Shown here: piece after piece, positions 1-10,000 of the stretch | Numbering within the stretch: the first letter of the stretch is position 1 | Layout: every line of letters begins with the position of its first letter | Source of the DNA: Deltaproteobacteria bacterium | Lineage (GTDB): Bacteria > Acidobacteriota > Thermoanaerobaculia > Multivoradales > JAHZIX01 | Direction: 5' to 3' | Length of the DNA stretch: 64,000 nucleotides | NCBI GenBank assembly: GCA_022601195.1 | Contig: JAHZIX010000001.1 | Location: 124,001-188,000 of the forward strand | Program-made: the position numbers and the translations under genes | The notes under the pieces: model-generated | Databases searched by the model: none | What the model was told of the DNA's origin: nothing | Seen by the model: the letters and a program-made list of their open reading frames with translations, nothing else

Positions 1-1
1 G

Positions 2-1597
2 ACGGCGGTCATCGCCCGCAGTCCGGTGGTCGGCGGCACGGTTGCTTCCTTCAAGGCAGACAGGGCTCTCGAGGTTCCGGGAGTGCGAAAAGTTCTTCCC
101 ATGGCTGGAGGCGGCGGCCTGGGAGGTGGTTTCGACCCTCTCGATGGTATCGCCGTGGTGGCGGATCACACCTGGGCAGCCATCAAGGGTCGAGATTCCC
201 TTGAGATTCAGTGGAAGGAAGGGGACAACGCGAGTTATGAGTCGGAAGCCTACCGCGAGGCCATCGAAGCCTCGTCGCGAAAGCCCGGCACCATCGCTCG
301 GGAAATCGGAAACGTCGAAGAGGTTTTTGCGACCAAGGCTAGGACTCATGAGGCGAGCTACTACGTCCCTCACCTATCCCAGGCCCCCATGGAACCTCCT
401 GCAGCCTTGGCGGATTTCAAAGATGGCAAATGCGAAATCTGGGCTCCCTCTCAGAGCCCCGCTGACGCCGCCAAAGAAGTAGCTCGGGCCCTGGAGCTCG
501 ATCCCTCCCAGGTGACCGTCCACGTCACCCTTCTGGGTGGTGGCTTCGGCCGGAAGTCGAAGCCAGACTTCATCCTCGAAGCGGCTCTCTTGTCAAAGCA
601 GATGAAGGCACCGGTTCGGGTTCAATGGACTCGGGAAGACGACGTGCGCCACGGCTACTACCACGCGGTGAGTGCTCAATATGTCAAGGCGGCGGTGGGA
701 GACGATGGCAAGCCCGTCGCCTGGCATCACCGCAGCGCCTTCCCGTCTATCAGCGCCACTTTCAACGGCACCTCTGACCGGGGTAGCGCCGGGGAGCTCT
801 CCCTAGGGCTTCTGGACTTGCCCTTCGCCATTCCCAATCTCTGTTTGGAGAGTTGCGAGGCCAAGGCCCACGTGCGCATCGGCTGGATGCGCTCCGTGTG
901 CAACATCTACCACGCCTTTGCCGTCGGCTGCTTCGCTGACGAGCTGGCCCACAACGCCAGCGTCGACCCGAAGGATTACCTGCTGGGTCTGTTAGGACCC
1001 AACCGCAAGATCGACCTGGCGGCCCAGGGGGTCGAATATGGCAACTACGGTCAACCCATCGAGGACTACCCCATCGACACCGGCCGGATGGCCGCGGTGG
1101 TCCGACTGGCAGCGGACAAAGCGGGTTGGGGAAAGAAGCTACCCAAAGGCCGCGGACTGGGAATCGCCGTTCACCGGAGCTTCCTGACCTATGTTGCCAC
1201 CGTCGCGGATGTCTCCGTGACCGACAAAGGCAAATTGACCCTCCACGACCTCCACATGGCCGTCGACTGCGGAACCTACGTCAACCCCGACCGGGTCCGT
1301 GCACAGATGGAAGGGGGTGCCATTTACGGCATCAGCCTCGCTCTGCGCAGTGCCATCACCGCTCGCGACGGCGCCATCGAGCAGAGCAACTTCCACGACT
1401 ATCCGGTCGCCCGCATCCAAGACACGCCTCAGAATATTCATGTCCATCTGGTCGAAAACGAACATCCCCCCGCCGGCGTTGGCGAACCCGGCACTCCACC
1501 GGTCGCCCCCGCCATCGCCAACGCCATCTTCGCCGCATCCGGCAAGCGCATTCGAGAGCTGCCGTTGCTCGAGGGAGACTGGCTGCGGCAGGCCTAA
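2..1597 (+). CDS. Molybdopterin-binding subunit of a xanthine dehydrogenase-family oxidoreductase (isoquinoline 1-oxidoreductase beta-like), 5' truncated by window
   Basis: The frame is open from the first bases of the window, so the N-terminus lies outside; the first visible residues ([12 protein letters not shown]) match the internal part of the family rather than a start. The large subunit of these enzymes carries the molybdenum cofactor and hydroxylates N-heterocycles or aldehydes, usually with a separate 2Fe-2S subunit encoded upstream. Family signatures seen are GGGFGRKS in the cofactor-binding part, [11 protein letters not shown], and near the C-terminus [13 protein letters not shown], which holds the usual catalytic Glu. 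The length lost upstream is probably 150-250 residues. The substrate cannot be read from sequence. A strong terminator follows 25 nt after the stop, so this is the last gene of its operon. Confidence 0.88.
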   Translation, partial: TAVIARSPVVGGTVASFKADRALEVPGVRKVLPMAGGGGLGGGFDPLDGIAVVADHTWAAIKGRDSLEIQWKEGDNASYESEAYREAIEASSRKPGTIAREIGNVEEVFATKARTHEASYYVPHLSQAPMEPPAALADFKDGKCEIWAPSQSPADAAKEVARALELDPSQVTVHVTLLGGGFGRKSKPDFILEAALLSKQMKAPVRVQWTREDDVRHGYYHAVSAQYVKAAVGDDGKPVAWHHRSAFPSISATFNGTSDRGSAGELSLGLLDLPFAIPNLCLESCEAKAHVRIGWMRSVCNIYHAFAVGCFADELAHNASVDPKDYLLGLLGPNRKIDLAAQGVEYGNYGQPIEDYPIDTGRMAAVVRLAADKAGWGKKLPKGRGLGIAVHRSFLTYVATVADVSVTDKGKLTLHDLHMAVDCGTYVNPDRVRAQMEGGAIYGISLALRSAITARDGAIEQSNFHDYPVARIQDTPQNIHVHLVENEHPPAGVGEPGTPPVAPAIANAIFAASGKRIRELPLLEGDWLRQA

Positions 1598-1621
1598 GCT
1601 AGTCTCCGGATCTCGATCTCT

Positions 1622-1665
1622 ATCGCCCGCTGGCCTCGAACCGAACCAGCGGGCGATTTTCGTTT
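1622..1665 (+). terminator. Rho-independent terminator after the molybdopterin subunit gene
   Basis: A perfect 12-bp stem (ATCGCCCGCTGG at 1622-1633 pairing with 1646-1657) with a 12-nt loop is followed by TTTTCGTTT. It starts 25 nt after the stop codon of the preceding plus-strand gene. Confidence 0.85.
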
Positions 1666-1801
1666 GCACCGGATACTCAAATCGCCGCCGGTCAGAATCC
1701 CCAAGCCTCGGCTCCCTCCTACTTTGGAGGGCAGATCACCCTACACGACTATCAGACATTTCCAACTTCCCAGGTCAGTGTAAATCCGGCAAGGTTCGCG
1801 C

Positions 1802-2113
1802 ATGCAATCTATCTTCGACCTAGTAAACAGCCTCCTCTCGGAGGGTCGCAGCGGAGTCCTGCAGGTAAATGACTCCCCTGCAACGGCGACCCTGAGACTA
1901 CATGGCGGAAAGATCACCGATGCCCAGTGCCGGGGCTGGAAGAGCCTCACCTCCCTCTTCTGTGGAGAAATCGACGAGCTCTCCTGGTGCTGGCTGGAAT
2001 CCCTCCCTGTCATCCTGCACACCCAGACAGGAGAGGAAATTTGCACGGTCTCCCGGCCAGGCGCATTCCAAGGAATAACCATCGGCAAGGGATTCAACAG
2101 AAGGGGCGCCTAG
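1802..2113 (+). CDS. Small DUF4388/PATAN-like protein
   Basis: This is a 103-residue frame. Its first half (SGVLQVNDSPATATLRLHGG, then KITDAQCRG) resembles the PATAN/DUF4388 fold, in which a short 'group by feedback' domain carries a pattern of SGxLxV, hydrophobic strand, GxIxxA. Such domains usually sit in larger signalling proteins, so a stand-alone copy may be an adaptor or a remnant. The second half is unremarkable. No strong ribosome-binding site is visible before the ATG. Two minus-strand frames overlap it but show no family pattern. It lies alone between a terminator and the convergent AttH-like gene. Function is not assigned. Confidence 0.5.
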   Translation: MQSIFDLVNSLLSEGRSGVLQVNDSPATATLRLHGGKITDAQCRGWKSLTSLFCGEIDELSWCWLESLPVILHTQTGEEICTVSRPGAFQGITIGKGFNRRGA

Positions 2114-2166
2114 AACAAACGCTCGGGACGTCTGTGTAATCCAGTCAGGGGAGCAAGGCAGCTTCT

Positions 2167-3435
2167 TCATTCCTTCGCAACATAGCCCACCAGCTCCACG
2201 TAGCCCCGACCCAGAAGATCCTGGGCCGTCGATTCCACCACTACCGCTCCTTCCCAATAGGTGGTGGAAAGGCGAAGCTCCTGATCCTCGATAACCGGGG
2301 TGATAGCGAGGTCAATGAGTTGGCTGGGGATGCGCAATCGCCACCCGGAAGGATAGGTGGCAGCCGAGTAGGAGCTTCGCCAATGGTCGGTAACCCTGAG
2401 GTCAAAGTCCTGGGAAGATAGCCTAACGACCTTTCCATCGCTATCGATGATCGTTCCCTGACTGGCTGCCGTAGCCTTCCCATCTCTCCCCCGAAGCTGG
2501 TAGACCATGAGGTCACGACCGTCGTCGAGTTGGAGCGCAAACCAATCCCACCCCACGAGCTCCGCCCCCAGCACGCTGGTGGACCATTCGTGATCCATCC
2601 AAGCCAACCCGGAGACCTCGAATCGGCTCTCGCCTAAGGTGAGGTTGCCTATCGCTTCCAGCCGCGGGTCCTGCAGATAGTAGGAGGCGTTGCCGGGCTC
2701 CGGCCCCTTGCGGCTGAAGCCACGATCTCCCTGGAGCACCAGGGGCTTTTTTGGCATCAGCTCTAGCTCGATGCTGACCTCGCCCATCTCTCCATCCCGG
2801 TCCCCAGCTACCAATTTCAGGGGAAAGGGGTCGCTAGCACCCACCGGAGGATGAGCCTCCAAAGACCAGCTCTCGTTCCAGACCCGCAAAGGAAAGGCGC
2901 GGACCCCCGCTAGATCCAGGCCACCGCGAGTCAACCGCTCGAAGGCATGAAACTCCCTGGCTCGAACATCCGTGACCGCGAAATGAGCCATGTAGAGCTG
3001 ATCCGTGGCCCAACGGGAATTTCTGCCAGACAAGCCTTCTGAAGCCTTTCCCTCTTTCCCCTCCAATCCGATCCGAAAGAAGGTGAGCTCGAACCCGAAA
3101 CGGCGTTGCTGTGGGTCCGCGAGGTTCCCGGTGAGATACCACCATTCGATTTGGAACGCTTCATGAGCTCCGTGGTCCAAGGGCAGATCGAAAAGTCGGG
3201 GCTCCAGAACTCGTTCGAATCCCTCACTGCCGCCGCCAGATAGAAAGGTCACCGGCGACTCCCCGACCGTGGTTCGTGAGGCCGGCCTACAGGCTGCTGC
3301 CAGTAGAAAGATGCCCATCAGGACTGTGGCCACTGGCCACGAGATCGGCGATTTGGCGGAGGACCGAAGCCGACTTCGCCGGTTTTCCTCGCCCCGTACA
3401 GGTGTGGCGCCCGAGTCCTGGGAAAAGCGCCTCAT
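2167..3435 (-). CDS. AttH/carotenoid 1,2-hydratase-like (CrtC fold) lipoprotein
   Basis: The product is a 422-residue protein with a lipobox (LLAAAC, Cys about residue 49) after a hydrophobic segment, so it is probably a lipoprotein. The body shows the CrtC/AttH lipocalin-like pattern: DHGAHEAFQIEWWYLTGN near the front of the mature protein, FGFELTFFR, then MDHEWSTS and WDWFALQLDDGRDLMVYQLR. AttH-type proteins are found with ABC transporters of the AttEFGH type, and that is the context here. The ATG overlaps the TGA of the permease gene (ATGA), which fixes the start; the frame remains open further upstream but inside the permease gene. It is probably the extracytoplasmic partner of the transporter; the substrate is unknown. 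Confidence 0.82.
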   Translation of the reverse strand: MRRFSQDSGATPVRGEENRRSRLRSSAKSPISWPVATVLMGIFLLAAACRPASRTTVGESPVTFLSGGGSEGFERVLEPRLFDLPLDHGAHEAFQIEWWYLTGNLADPQQRRFGFELTFFRIGLEGKEGKASEGLSGRNSRWATDQLYMAHFAVTDVRAREFHAFERLTRGGLDLAGVRAFPLRVWNESWSLEAHPPVGASDPFPLKLVAGDRDGEMGEVSIELELMPKKPLVLQGDRGFSRKGPEPGNASYYLQDPRLEAIGNLTLGESRFEVSGLAWMDHEWSTSVLGAELVGWDWFALQLDDGRDLMVYQLRGRDGKATAASQGTIIDSDGKVVRLSSQDFDLRVTDHWRSSYSAATYPSGWRLRIPSQLIDLAITPVIEDQELRLSTTYWEGAVVVESTAQDLLGRGYVELVGYVAKE

Positions 3436-6053
3436 TCTCCTCTCTCCCGCAGGGCCTCGGCCGGCTCGAGCCGTGCGAGGCGCCAAGCCGGAAGTAGGCC
3501 CGCCAGCACCGCCGCTACGATGCTGGTCACAAAGCCAACGCCCACAACCCCTGGGTCGACGAAGAAATCGAGGGACCAACCGAAACTCCGGCGATTCACG
3601 ACCAGCGTCAGGATCGCCGCGAAGATCACCCCCAACGGGATCGCCAAAGCTCCGGCGATGCCCCCCATGACGACACTCTGGGTCGTCGTCAGGTGGAGAA
3701 CGCCCGCCCGGGTGAGACCGGCGGCACGAAGGGTCCCGAATTCCCGAGTTCGCTCCAGAAGGAGGGCCATGAAAGCGCTGGCGACACCGACCATGGCCAC
3801 CAGAGTAGCGAGCAGCCGCAAAACGTCGGTGATGCGGAAGGTTCGGTCGAAGACCCGCAAGCTCTCGCGCCGTAGGTCAGCGCTGCGGGAAGCGAGAAAC
3901 CCGACCTCCGCCAAATCCTCTCCATAGACCTCTGTTGCGGCCTCTCGGACCGCGGCAACCACGGCGTCAACCTCGGCTTCCTCCCCGAGAAACAGCGCCA
4001 TGGCACTTGTTGAACGATCCTCCCAGTAGGACTCATAGACCGAATCGGCCAAACTCAGGTAGCCCATGTCTGAAACGTAGTCGCGGAAAACTCCAACGAT
4101 CTCAAATTTAACCAGCCCTGCCCCCGTGGCCACTTCGAGAGTATCCCCAAGCTCGAGGTCGTGACGAAATACCAAGGGCTCACTGGCGAAAATCGCCGGC
4201 AAGTCCCCCTCCTCCTGCTCGGCGATGAGTTGGCGATTCTCTCGATGTTGGCCCATCTCCCTGCGGACGAGAATTTCTGTGGGCCCGAAGGTTGTCGCTG
4301 TTTCGAAACGGCGGATCGCCGCAACCCCAACCACTCCATCAAGGGTCGTCAACCGATTCACCAAGGTCTCGGCAAGGGGAAGTTGGTTGCCTTGCCGACT
4401 CACCGTACCCTGGAGCCCCACATAAATGTCGCCGGTGAGGGTTTGCTCCAACCAATCAGCCACACTGCCGCGAAAGCTGGAAACCATGATCCCAACCCCC
4501 ATGGCCATGGCGATGGCTACGGAAAGGGCGGTGATGGCAAAGGCGGTTCGACTGAGATGTTGATCGATACACCGGATGGCATATCTGTGAACCACCCCGA
4601 GCCAACGCCCTCCTATCGACAGGGTCGCCAGCACCAAGAGACGGATCGATAGAGGGGCCAATCCCACGAATCCCACCACCACCAATAAGAGGCTGGCATA
4701 TCCGACGGCCAGACGGTTCGACGGGAATACCAGTAACAGGCCGGCCAAGCTCAGAGCCAGCGCACCGAGAACAGCGTGACGCCCGACCCGCGCCTGGGTC
4801 CGGGCCTCCAGGGTCGAGCGCCTAAGTACATCCCGTGGGTCCGAACTACTGGCCTCTCGGGCCGGACCGCCAGCAGCCAGGAGGCAAGCTCCCATACCCA
4901 AGGCCGACCCTTTGATCAGCGTCCAAACAGGAACCGCCATGGAATTGACTTCGACCGCAAAGTAAAGATCCCCAAGGGTCCCAGCAACGACTCCCACCAA
5001 GGCTTTGCCGAGGATCAAGCCGAGAACACAGCCTAGAACCGCCCCGGCAATGCCAAAAGCAAGTCCTTCCAGGAGGACCACCGCGAAGACTTGCCGACGG
5101 GTCACCCCCAAAGTGCGCAGACGACCGAAAACGCTTCGTCTTTGAACGACGGAAAAGGCCATGGTGTTGTCGATAAGAAACCAGCCGACCAGCAAGGCTA
5201 GGAGGCTGAGAGAGCGTAGATTGAGGTCGAAGGCAGCCGTCATCTGCTCCAGGGAACGCTGTCGCCCTCCGGCTTTTTCAAGATGGACTCCTTGGGGTAG
5301 GAGGCTCCCCAGGCGATCCAACTCGGCGTCATCGGTCAGCCTGACGTCGATCTGGGATAGCTTTCCCGGCTCGGCTAGAAGTTCCTGGGCGGTGGCAATG
5401 TCGGTCAGGACGATGGATCCAAAGCGCTCCCGGTCCAGCCCAGTCGACTCCTCGAGGATCCCGACGATACGTAGCTGCTCGAGGCGCCCGGCAATCCGCA
5501 AAGTCAGCCGATCCCCCACCTGAGCTTGGAGGTTCTCCAAATGGGCTCGAGAAATGACGCAGGTCCCAGGACTCACCACGAGCTCGGAAACCCAACTTCC
5601 CCGCGTCTCCCGCCCCGGCTTGCCCTTCCCTTGGGCGAAAGTCCAGGACCGGATTCCGGCCTCCGCATAGAGATCGACTCCGAGAATCTTCACGACCCCG
5701 CGAACGGGCTCGAGACGGAGCGCTTCCGTCTCGACCAAGGGAGCGATGGACCGAAACCCATGCTCGACTCGCAGCTGCCGATAGATATCCTCATCGATAC
5801 CGAAACCGTCGCCGACGATGCGGTGACTCGCTTCGCCTGCAACGGCATCGACGCTGAGGGAAAAGGCCCGCTTCGAGCTAGCGATGGCAACATCGATGGC
5901 CACGACCACCGCGATGCCGAGAGAAATCCCTAGCAGGCCCAGGGCAAACTGAGCCGGGTGCTGGAGGATGTAGCGCAAGCTGGTCTTCAGCAAGAAGAAC
6001 AGCGAGTGAAGGCCGTCAGAACCGGGAAAGGCTCGATGAGATTCTGAGGTCAA
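3432..6053 (-). CDS. Large FtsX/LolE-type ABC transporter permease
   Basis: An 873-residue permease with two FtsX-like modules. The N-terminal membrane helix (LGLLGISLGIAVVVAIDVAI) is followed by a periplasmic domain of about 230 residues, a block of helices at roughly 285-500, a second periplasmic domain, and a final set of helices at about 745-865. The end (LLPAWRLARLEPAEALRERGE) is the common FtsX/MacB C-terminal motif PAxRAxRxxPxxALR. Such permeases do not conduct solutes; they use cytoplasmic ATP hydrolysis to act on lipids, lipoproteins or periplasmic partners. The proposed start is a TTG whose TTGA overlaps the stop of the ATPase gene. The three genes (ATPase, permease, AttH-like) overlap by 4 nt each and must be co-transcribed. 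Confidence 0.9.
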   Translation of the reverse strand: MTSESHRAFPGSDGLHSLFFLLKTSLRYILQHPAQFALGLLGISLGIAVVVAIDVAIASSKRAFSLSVDAVAGEASHRIVGDGFGIDEDIYRQLRVEHGFRSIAPLVETEALRLEPVRGVVKILGVDLYAEAGIRSWTFAQGKGKPGRETRGSWVSELVVSPGTCVISRAHLENLQAQVGDRLTLRIAGRLEQLRIVGILEESTGLDRERFGSIVLTDIATAQELLAEPGKLSQIDVRLTDDAELDRLGSLLPQGVHLEKAGGRQRSLEQMTAAFDLNLRSLSLLALLVGWFLIDNTMAFSVVQRRSVFGRLRTLGVTRRQVFAVVLLEGLAFGIAGAVLGCVLGLILGKALVGVVAGTLGDLYFAVEVNSMAVPVWTLIKGSALGMGACLLAAGGPAREASSSDPRDVLRRSTLEARTQARVGRHAVLGALALSLAGLLLVFPSNRLAVGYASLLLVVVGFVGLAPLSIRLLVLATLSIGGRWLGVVHRYAIRCIDQHLSRTAFAITALSVAIAMAMGVGIMVSSFRGSVADWLEQTLTGDIYVGLQGTVSRQGNQLPLAETLVNRLTTLDGVVGVAAIRRFETATTFGPTEILVRREMGQHRENRQLIAEQEEGDLPAIFASEPLVFRHDLELGDTLEVATGAGLVKFEIVGVFRDYVSDMGYLSLADSVYESYWEDRSTSAMALFLGEEAEVDAVVAAVREAATEVYGEDLAEVGFLASRSADLRRESLRVFDRTFRITDVLRLLATLVAMVGVASAFMALLLERTREFGTLRAAGLTRAGVLHLTTTQSVVMGGIAGALAIPLGVIFAAILTLVVNRRSFGWSLDFFVDPGVVGVGFVTSIVAAVLAGLLPAWRLARLEPAEALRERGE

Positions 6054-6775
6054 TGCGGCCGAGCTCCCAGGCTGGGAGAAGAAGGCTCCTCGGCAGAGCT
6101 CTCTCGCAGCTGCCCCTGGTCGATCCTGAAAACTCGGTCGGCAATTCCCACCATATCCACCGAGTGGGTTGCCATGACCAAGGTCTTTCCGTGCTCACGA
6201 ACCAGGGCATCGAGCCGCTGAACGATTTGTCCGCCAGTCTCCTCGTCGAGATTTCCCGTGGGCTCGTCCGCAAGAATCAGCGCTGGATCGTGCACCAGAG
6301 CGGCGGCGATGGCGACTCGTTGCCGCTCTCCTCCGGAGAGAACGTCGGGAAAGCTACCGCCACGGTCCGCAAGGCCTACGGCTTCCAGCCACTCCTGCGC
6401 CGGGCCCCGTCGATCCGGCGCGCCGATGAGCTCGAGGCGCAGGCGCACATTCTCCAGGACCGTGAGAGTGGGAATGAGGTTGAGGCTTTGGTAGATGACA
6501 CCGACACGTTCGCGCCGGAACCGCGTCCGCTCTGGCTCCCGCAAATCTGAAATGGAAACCCCGGCCACCCGAACCTGACCTGAGTCGGGACGGTCGATTC
6601 CAGCGAGAAGGTTCAGAATGGTGGACTTGCCCGAGCCACTTCGCCCCAATAGGACGACTAACTCCCCTGCCTCGATGCGAGTGTCGACACCATCCAGGAC
6701 CCGTCGAGTCACTCCCCCTTCGGAGTAGCTCTTGACGACCTTTTCAAGGGTGATAATCGGCGAATCAGGAATCAT
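6050..6775 (-). CDS. ABC transporter ATP-binding protein (LolD/MacB-type)
   Basis: A complete 241-residue nucleotide-binding subunit: Walker [10 protein letters not shown] (about 44-52), Q-loop [10 protein letters not shown], signature LSGGERQR (about 146-153), Walker [14 protein letters not shown] and a switch histidine in VMATHS. The [11 protein letters not shown] and EPTGNLD patterns place it with the LolD/MacB/FtsE class that energises FtsX-type permeases. The ATG at 6775 was preferred over the longer frame (to 6865) because the family starts at this point and a GGAAGG sequence precedes it. It is the first gene of a three-gene operon with the permease and the AttH-like lipoprotein. Confidence 0.93.
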   Translation of the reverse strand: MIPDSPIITLEKVVKSYSEGGVTRRVLDGVDTRIEAGELVVLLGRSGSGKSTILNLLAGIDRPDSGQVRVAGVSISDLREPERTRFRRERVGVIYQSLNLIPTLTVLENVRLRLELIGAPDRRGPAQEWLEAVGLADRGGSFPDVLSGGERQRVAIAAALVHDPALILADEPTGNLDEETGGQIVQRLDALVREHGKTLVMATHSVDMVGIADRVFRIDQGQLRESSAEEPSSPSLGARPH

Positions 6776-6960
6776 GAAGAGTGCCTTCCAGGGTGAGTTG
6801 AAGCAAATCGGGCTCCGAACTTCCCCGGCGACTGGGGATCCGGACGGCCACGGACGGAGCCTCACACAGCGTCCTTCGCCCGGCGATGGATTCTAGCAAC
6901 CAATCGCCTTTCACGACCAACCCGGTGCCGAGGAAGAGAGTGATCCGCGAGGCACCGAAC

Positions 6961-6997
6961 AAAAAAGGCCGCTCCGCGGGACTGCCCCGAAGCGGCC
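6961..6997 (-). terminator. Rho-independent terminator of the 1645-aa matrixin-like gene
   Basis: On the minus strand a 7-bp stem (GGCCGCT at 6967-6973 with AGCGGCC at 6991-6997) is followed by TTTTTTGTT. It lies 24 nt beyond the stop codon at 7021. Confidence 0.75.
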
Positions 6998-7020
6998 AGC
7001 GTAGCCTGAGAAAACGGCCC

Positions 7021-10000
7021 CTATTGACCTCCGAGACCCGGACCAGCAGAGAAGGTGTAGAGGGTCTCCCCTCCCACCAGCTCGCGATCGCAACTCCAGG
7101 CATTGGCGGTATCCAAGTCCAACAAGACTCTTCCTAGGTTGTCTTCGTCACAGCGATAGACCGCCGGGCCAAGTCCGGTATCGGCGCAGATCTCGTCGAA
7201 GGAGTGCAAGCGAGGCAATACGGTTCCTGGGAGATAGCAGGCACCGCGGTTGCACCGCTGAGACGGGTTGCAGCAGGAGGCGAACTGGCCCTGAGTCACG
7301 CGAGTGACCCAATCACTCCCGAGGGATTCCCCCATCTTGCGGTTGTGATTCTGAAAGGTCGGGCAGGAAGACAGGATCGAGCAGGCCCCGGAGCTCGCAT
7401 CCTCCAGAAGGTGAACCGTATCGTTGTCTATCGAAGTGGCGGCGCAGCAGAAGGTACCCGAAGAGGTCGTCACCAGAGTCCCGGCCTGGCTGGCGGAACA
7501 CTGCTCCACCAGCCCGGACAGAAATAGCTGGAAAGGGATCTCGTCCGGGTCGTTACTCTCCAGGGAGAGCATTCCCTTCCGAACTCCCGCCAGGTCACAT
7601 TCGAATAGGAGATCCACTTCCAAGGAGCCGCCAGGGGGAATAGTGTCTCCGCTGTTCTCTTCAGACGCGGTCCCCGCCCCAGAGGTAGCCGAAAAGCAGC
7701 CTCCAGAGACGGAGAACGCCGGATCATCGATCCAAAGCGAGCTCAACCCTTCGTTCCAGATCACCAAGCGTTCGCTTTGCTGCTGGCCCGGAGTGCTCGG
7801 GGCGAAACTCAGGGCTCGACCGGAGGGCAGAGTAACCCCATCGTGAGTGACCCGAATATCCGGAGCTCCGACCACCGTGCCGGTGAGCTCGAGGTCGAAG
7901 GGATTCTCGAAGGGACTATTGCTTTCGATATTCACCCCGCCGGAATAGCTCCCGGGTGTCGTACAACCGAAATTCACCCAAAAAGTGGTTTCTTCACCGG
8001 AGCGCACCACCGACTGGGGTTCATCGTGCTGCTGAAAGCAGGTTCCGGAAACAAGATTCGCCGGGTTGGTAATCTCCAAGTCTCCACTGCCGTCGTTGTG
8101 GATGCGCACCTTTCTCCACCGTTGATTGCCCTCGATGACGGTCCCTACCGGTACCGTGCTGCCCCGCATGAGAGAACCCGAGCTGCCAACCTTGACGCCG
8201 ATACCCGGGATGGGATCCTTCATCCAGCCATGGAGGGTGATTAGGTAGGGCTCGTCCACTGGATTGGTGGTCTCGATGCTGAGGGCTCCGGTCTTGAGAC
8301 CAGCTGTCGTACAGCCACCAAAGGTAATCCAGAAATCCGTCTCTCCTCCCGGTGGGATCACCGCAGCCGGCTGGGTCCCCTGCAGAAAGCAAGGCCCGGA
8401 GACCAAGCCTGTGGTGGAAGCGAGCTCCAGCGGTGAAGCGCCATTGTTCCGGATCAAGAGATGCCGAACGGCAGAGCTTCCTACCAAGGTGATGTTGAAG
8501 GTGTGGCCACTACCGGGAGGCACCACCGAACCGGAAAGGGCCAAGGCCACGTCGAAATCGGAAGGTAGAGGCTCATACACCGCTCCCCAGATTTCGAAAG
8601 TCGACGTTCCGGCTTCTGCCGAGATCAAGGTCACCTCATAGAGGTAGAAGCCGATTTCGTCGCGAGAGAGGTTGAGGCGAAGCTCCTGCCTGGCCCCGGA
8701 AGCCAGAGTGAGAGGCAAAACCGGACTACTCTGCCAAGAGATCGCCTCCGAGCCGATCCGGCGCTGAAGGAGGATCTGTTCCACCGTCACCGCCTCTCCG
8801 GAGATGTTGGTGATGGTAAACGAGGCCGGTGCCACCATCCCCGGAACTTGCTGGTGAGAACCGATCTCCAAGGGAAACGTCTCATCGACCGCCGCCCCGG
8901 AAGAGTCCTTCACTTCCAAAAAGTCCACGAACCGTAAGGCTTGGCCGGGGAAACAACTTTGGCGGACCTGGGCAGAGACATTCACCACAAAGGGGTTGGC
9001 TAGCCCAACCACATTGTGTTGAAACAACAACTTGGCTGCAAAGTCTCCAATCGCGTCTCTTCGCAAACCGACGACGAAGCCATCTTCGTCTCCCGGGGCG
9101 ATTGACGGTTCCAATATGTTGTCTTCATAGAAAGCGCTTCCCGAGACCGACTGTACGGAGACGGACGAGTGCAACACTCCCCCACCGGGAGGAGCCGGAT
9201 TGGCAACCCTCATACTGCGCCGATCATCCCCGGCAGTGGTATTGAGAGCAATACACCCGTAATCCTTGCTATCTCCGTGTTGGAAATATTCCGGCCCGAA
9301 TCGCGTCGTCATCTCCGGACTGGCTGTATTGCCGCCGACACTCCCTTCCACTAGAAAATCGAAGGGATTCTGAACCGTGGGATCATTGTGATGAATGGAA
9401 ACCACGGAGCGATAGAAACCAGGATCCTCCGTCGATAGGCCGATGAAGAAGTTGTCCCATTCCCCTGGAGCATGAGGCGAGTCCAAAACCCCGCCCCAGC
9501 GAAAGCCACTGCCGATCAAGCCTCGAACGGAGACGTTGGCTTCCCCGGGTACCGAGTTCTGCAACACCAGAGTCCCGTGGGCACCGGCATCGTTGAGAAC
9601 CTTGATGCTCTTGCGGGCCTCACTATTGATCCCGCTGCCCAGATCCACCGTTCCCCAGGGCAAGGTCGCACCTGCCTCGAAAGGTGGGTTGGCACCGTTT
9701 GAGACGATGATCTGTGGACCGGAGGGGACGGAGAAGGGGATTGCAGGTGAGGTTGCCGTGTTGCCGCAAGTGTCCGCGGCGATGGCTCGCACCTGCCAGC
9801 TGCCGGGAGTCGCATGCCAGGAAACCTCGAAGGGAAACTGAAGGTCAACCCCCACAGAGCTTCCATCGATCTCGAACTCGACCCAAGCGATTCCCGAATC
9901 ATCCGAGGCAGTTGCTGCGAGGCTCAGGTGGCCAAGAGGCCCCGGACTCGTCTGAGCACCGCTAGTGGGCCAGGTGACCTCGACGGCCGGCGGAATCGTT

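Noticed and set aside
1898-2257. Minus-strand frames overlapping the DUF4388-like gene
   Set aside because: No start signals or protein pattern; one runs into the AttH-like gene's 3' end out of frame.
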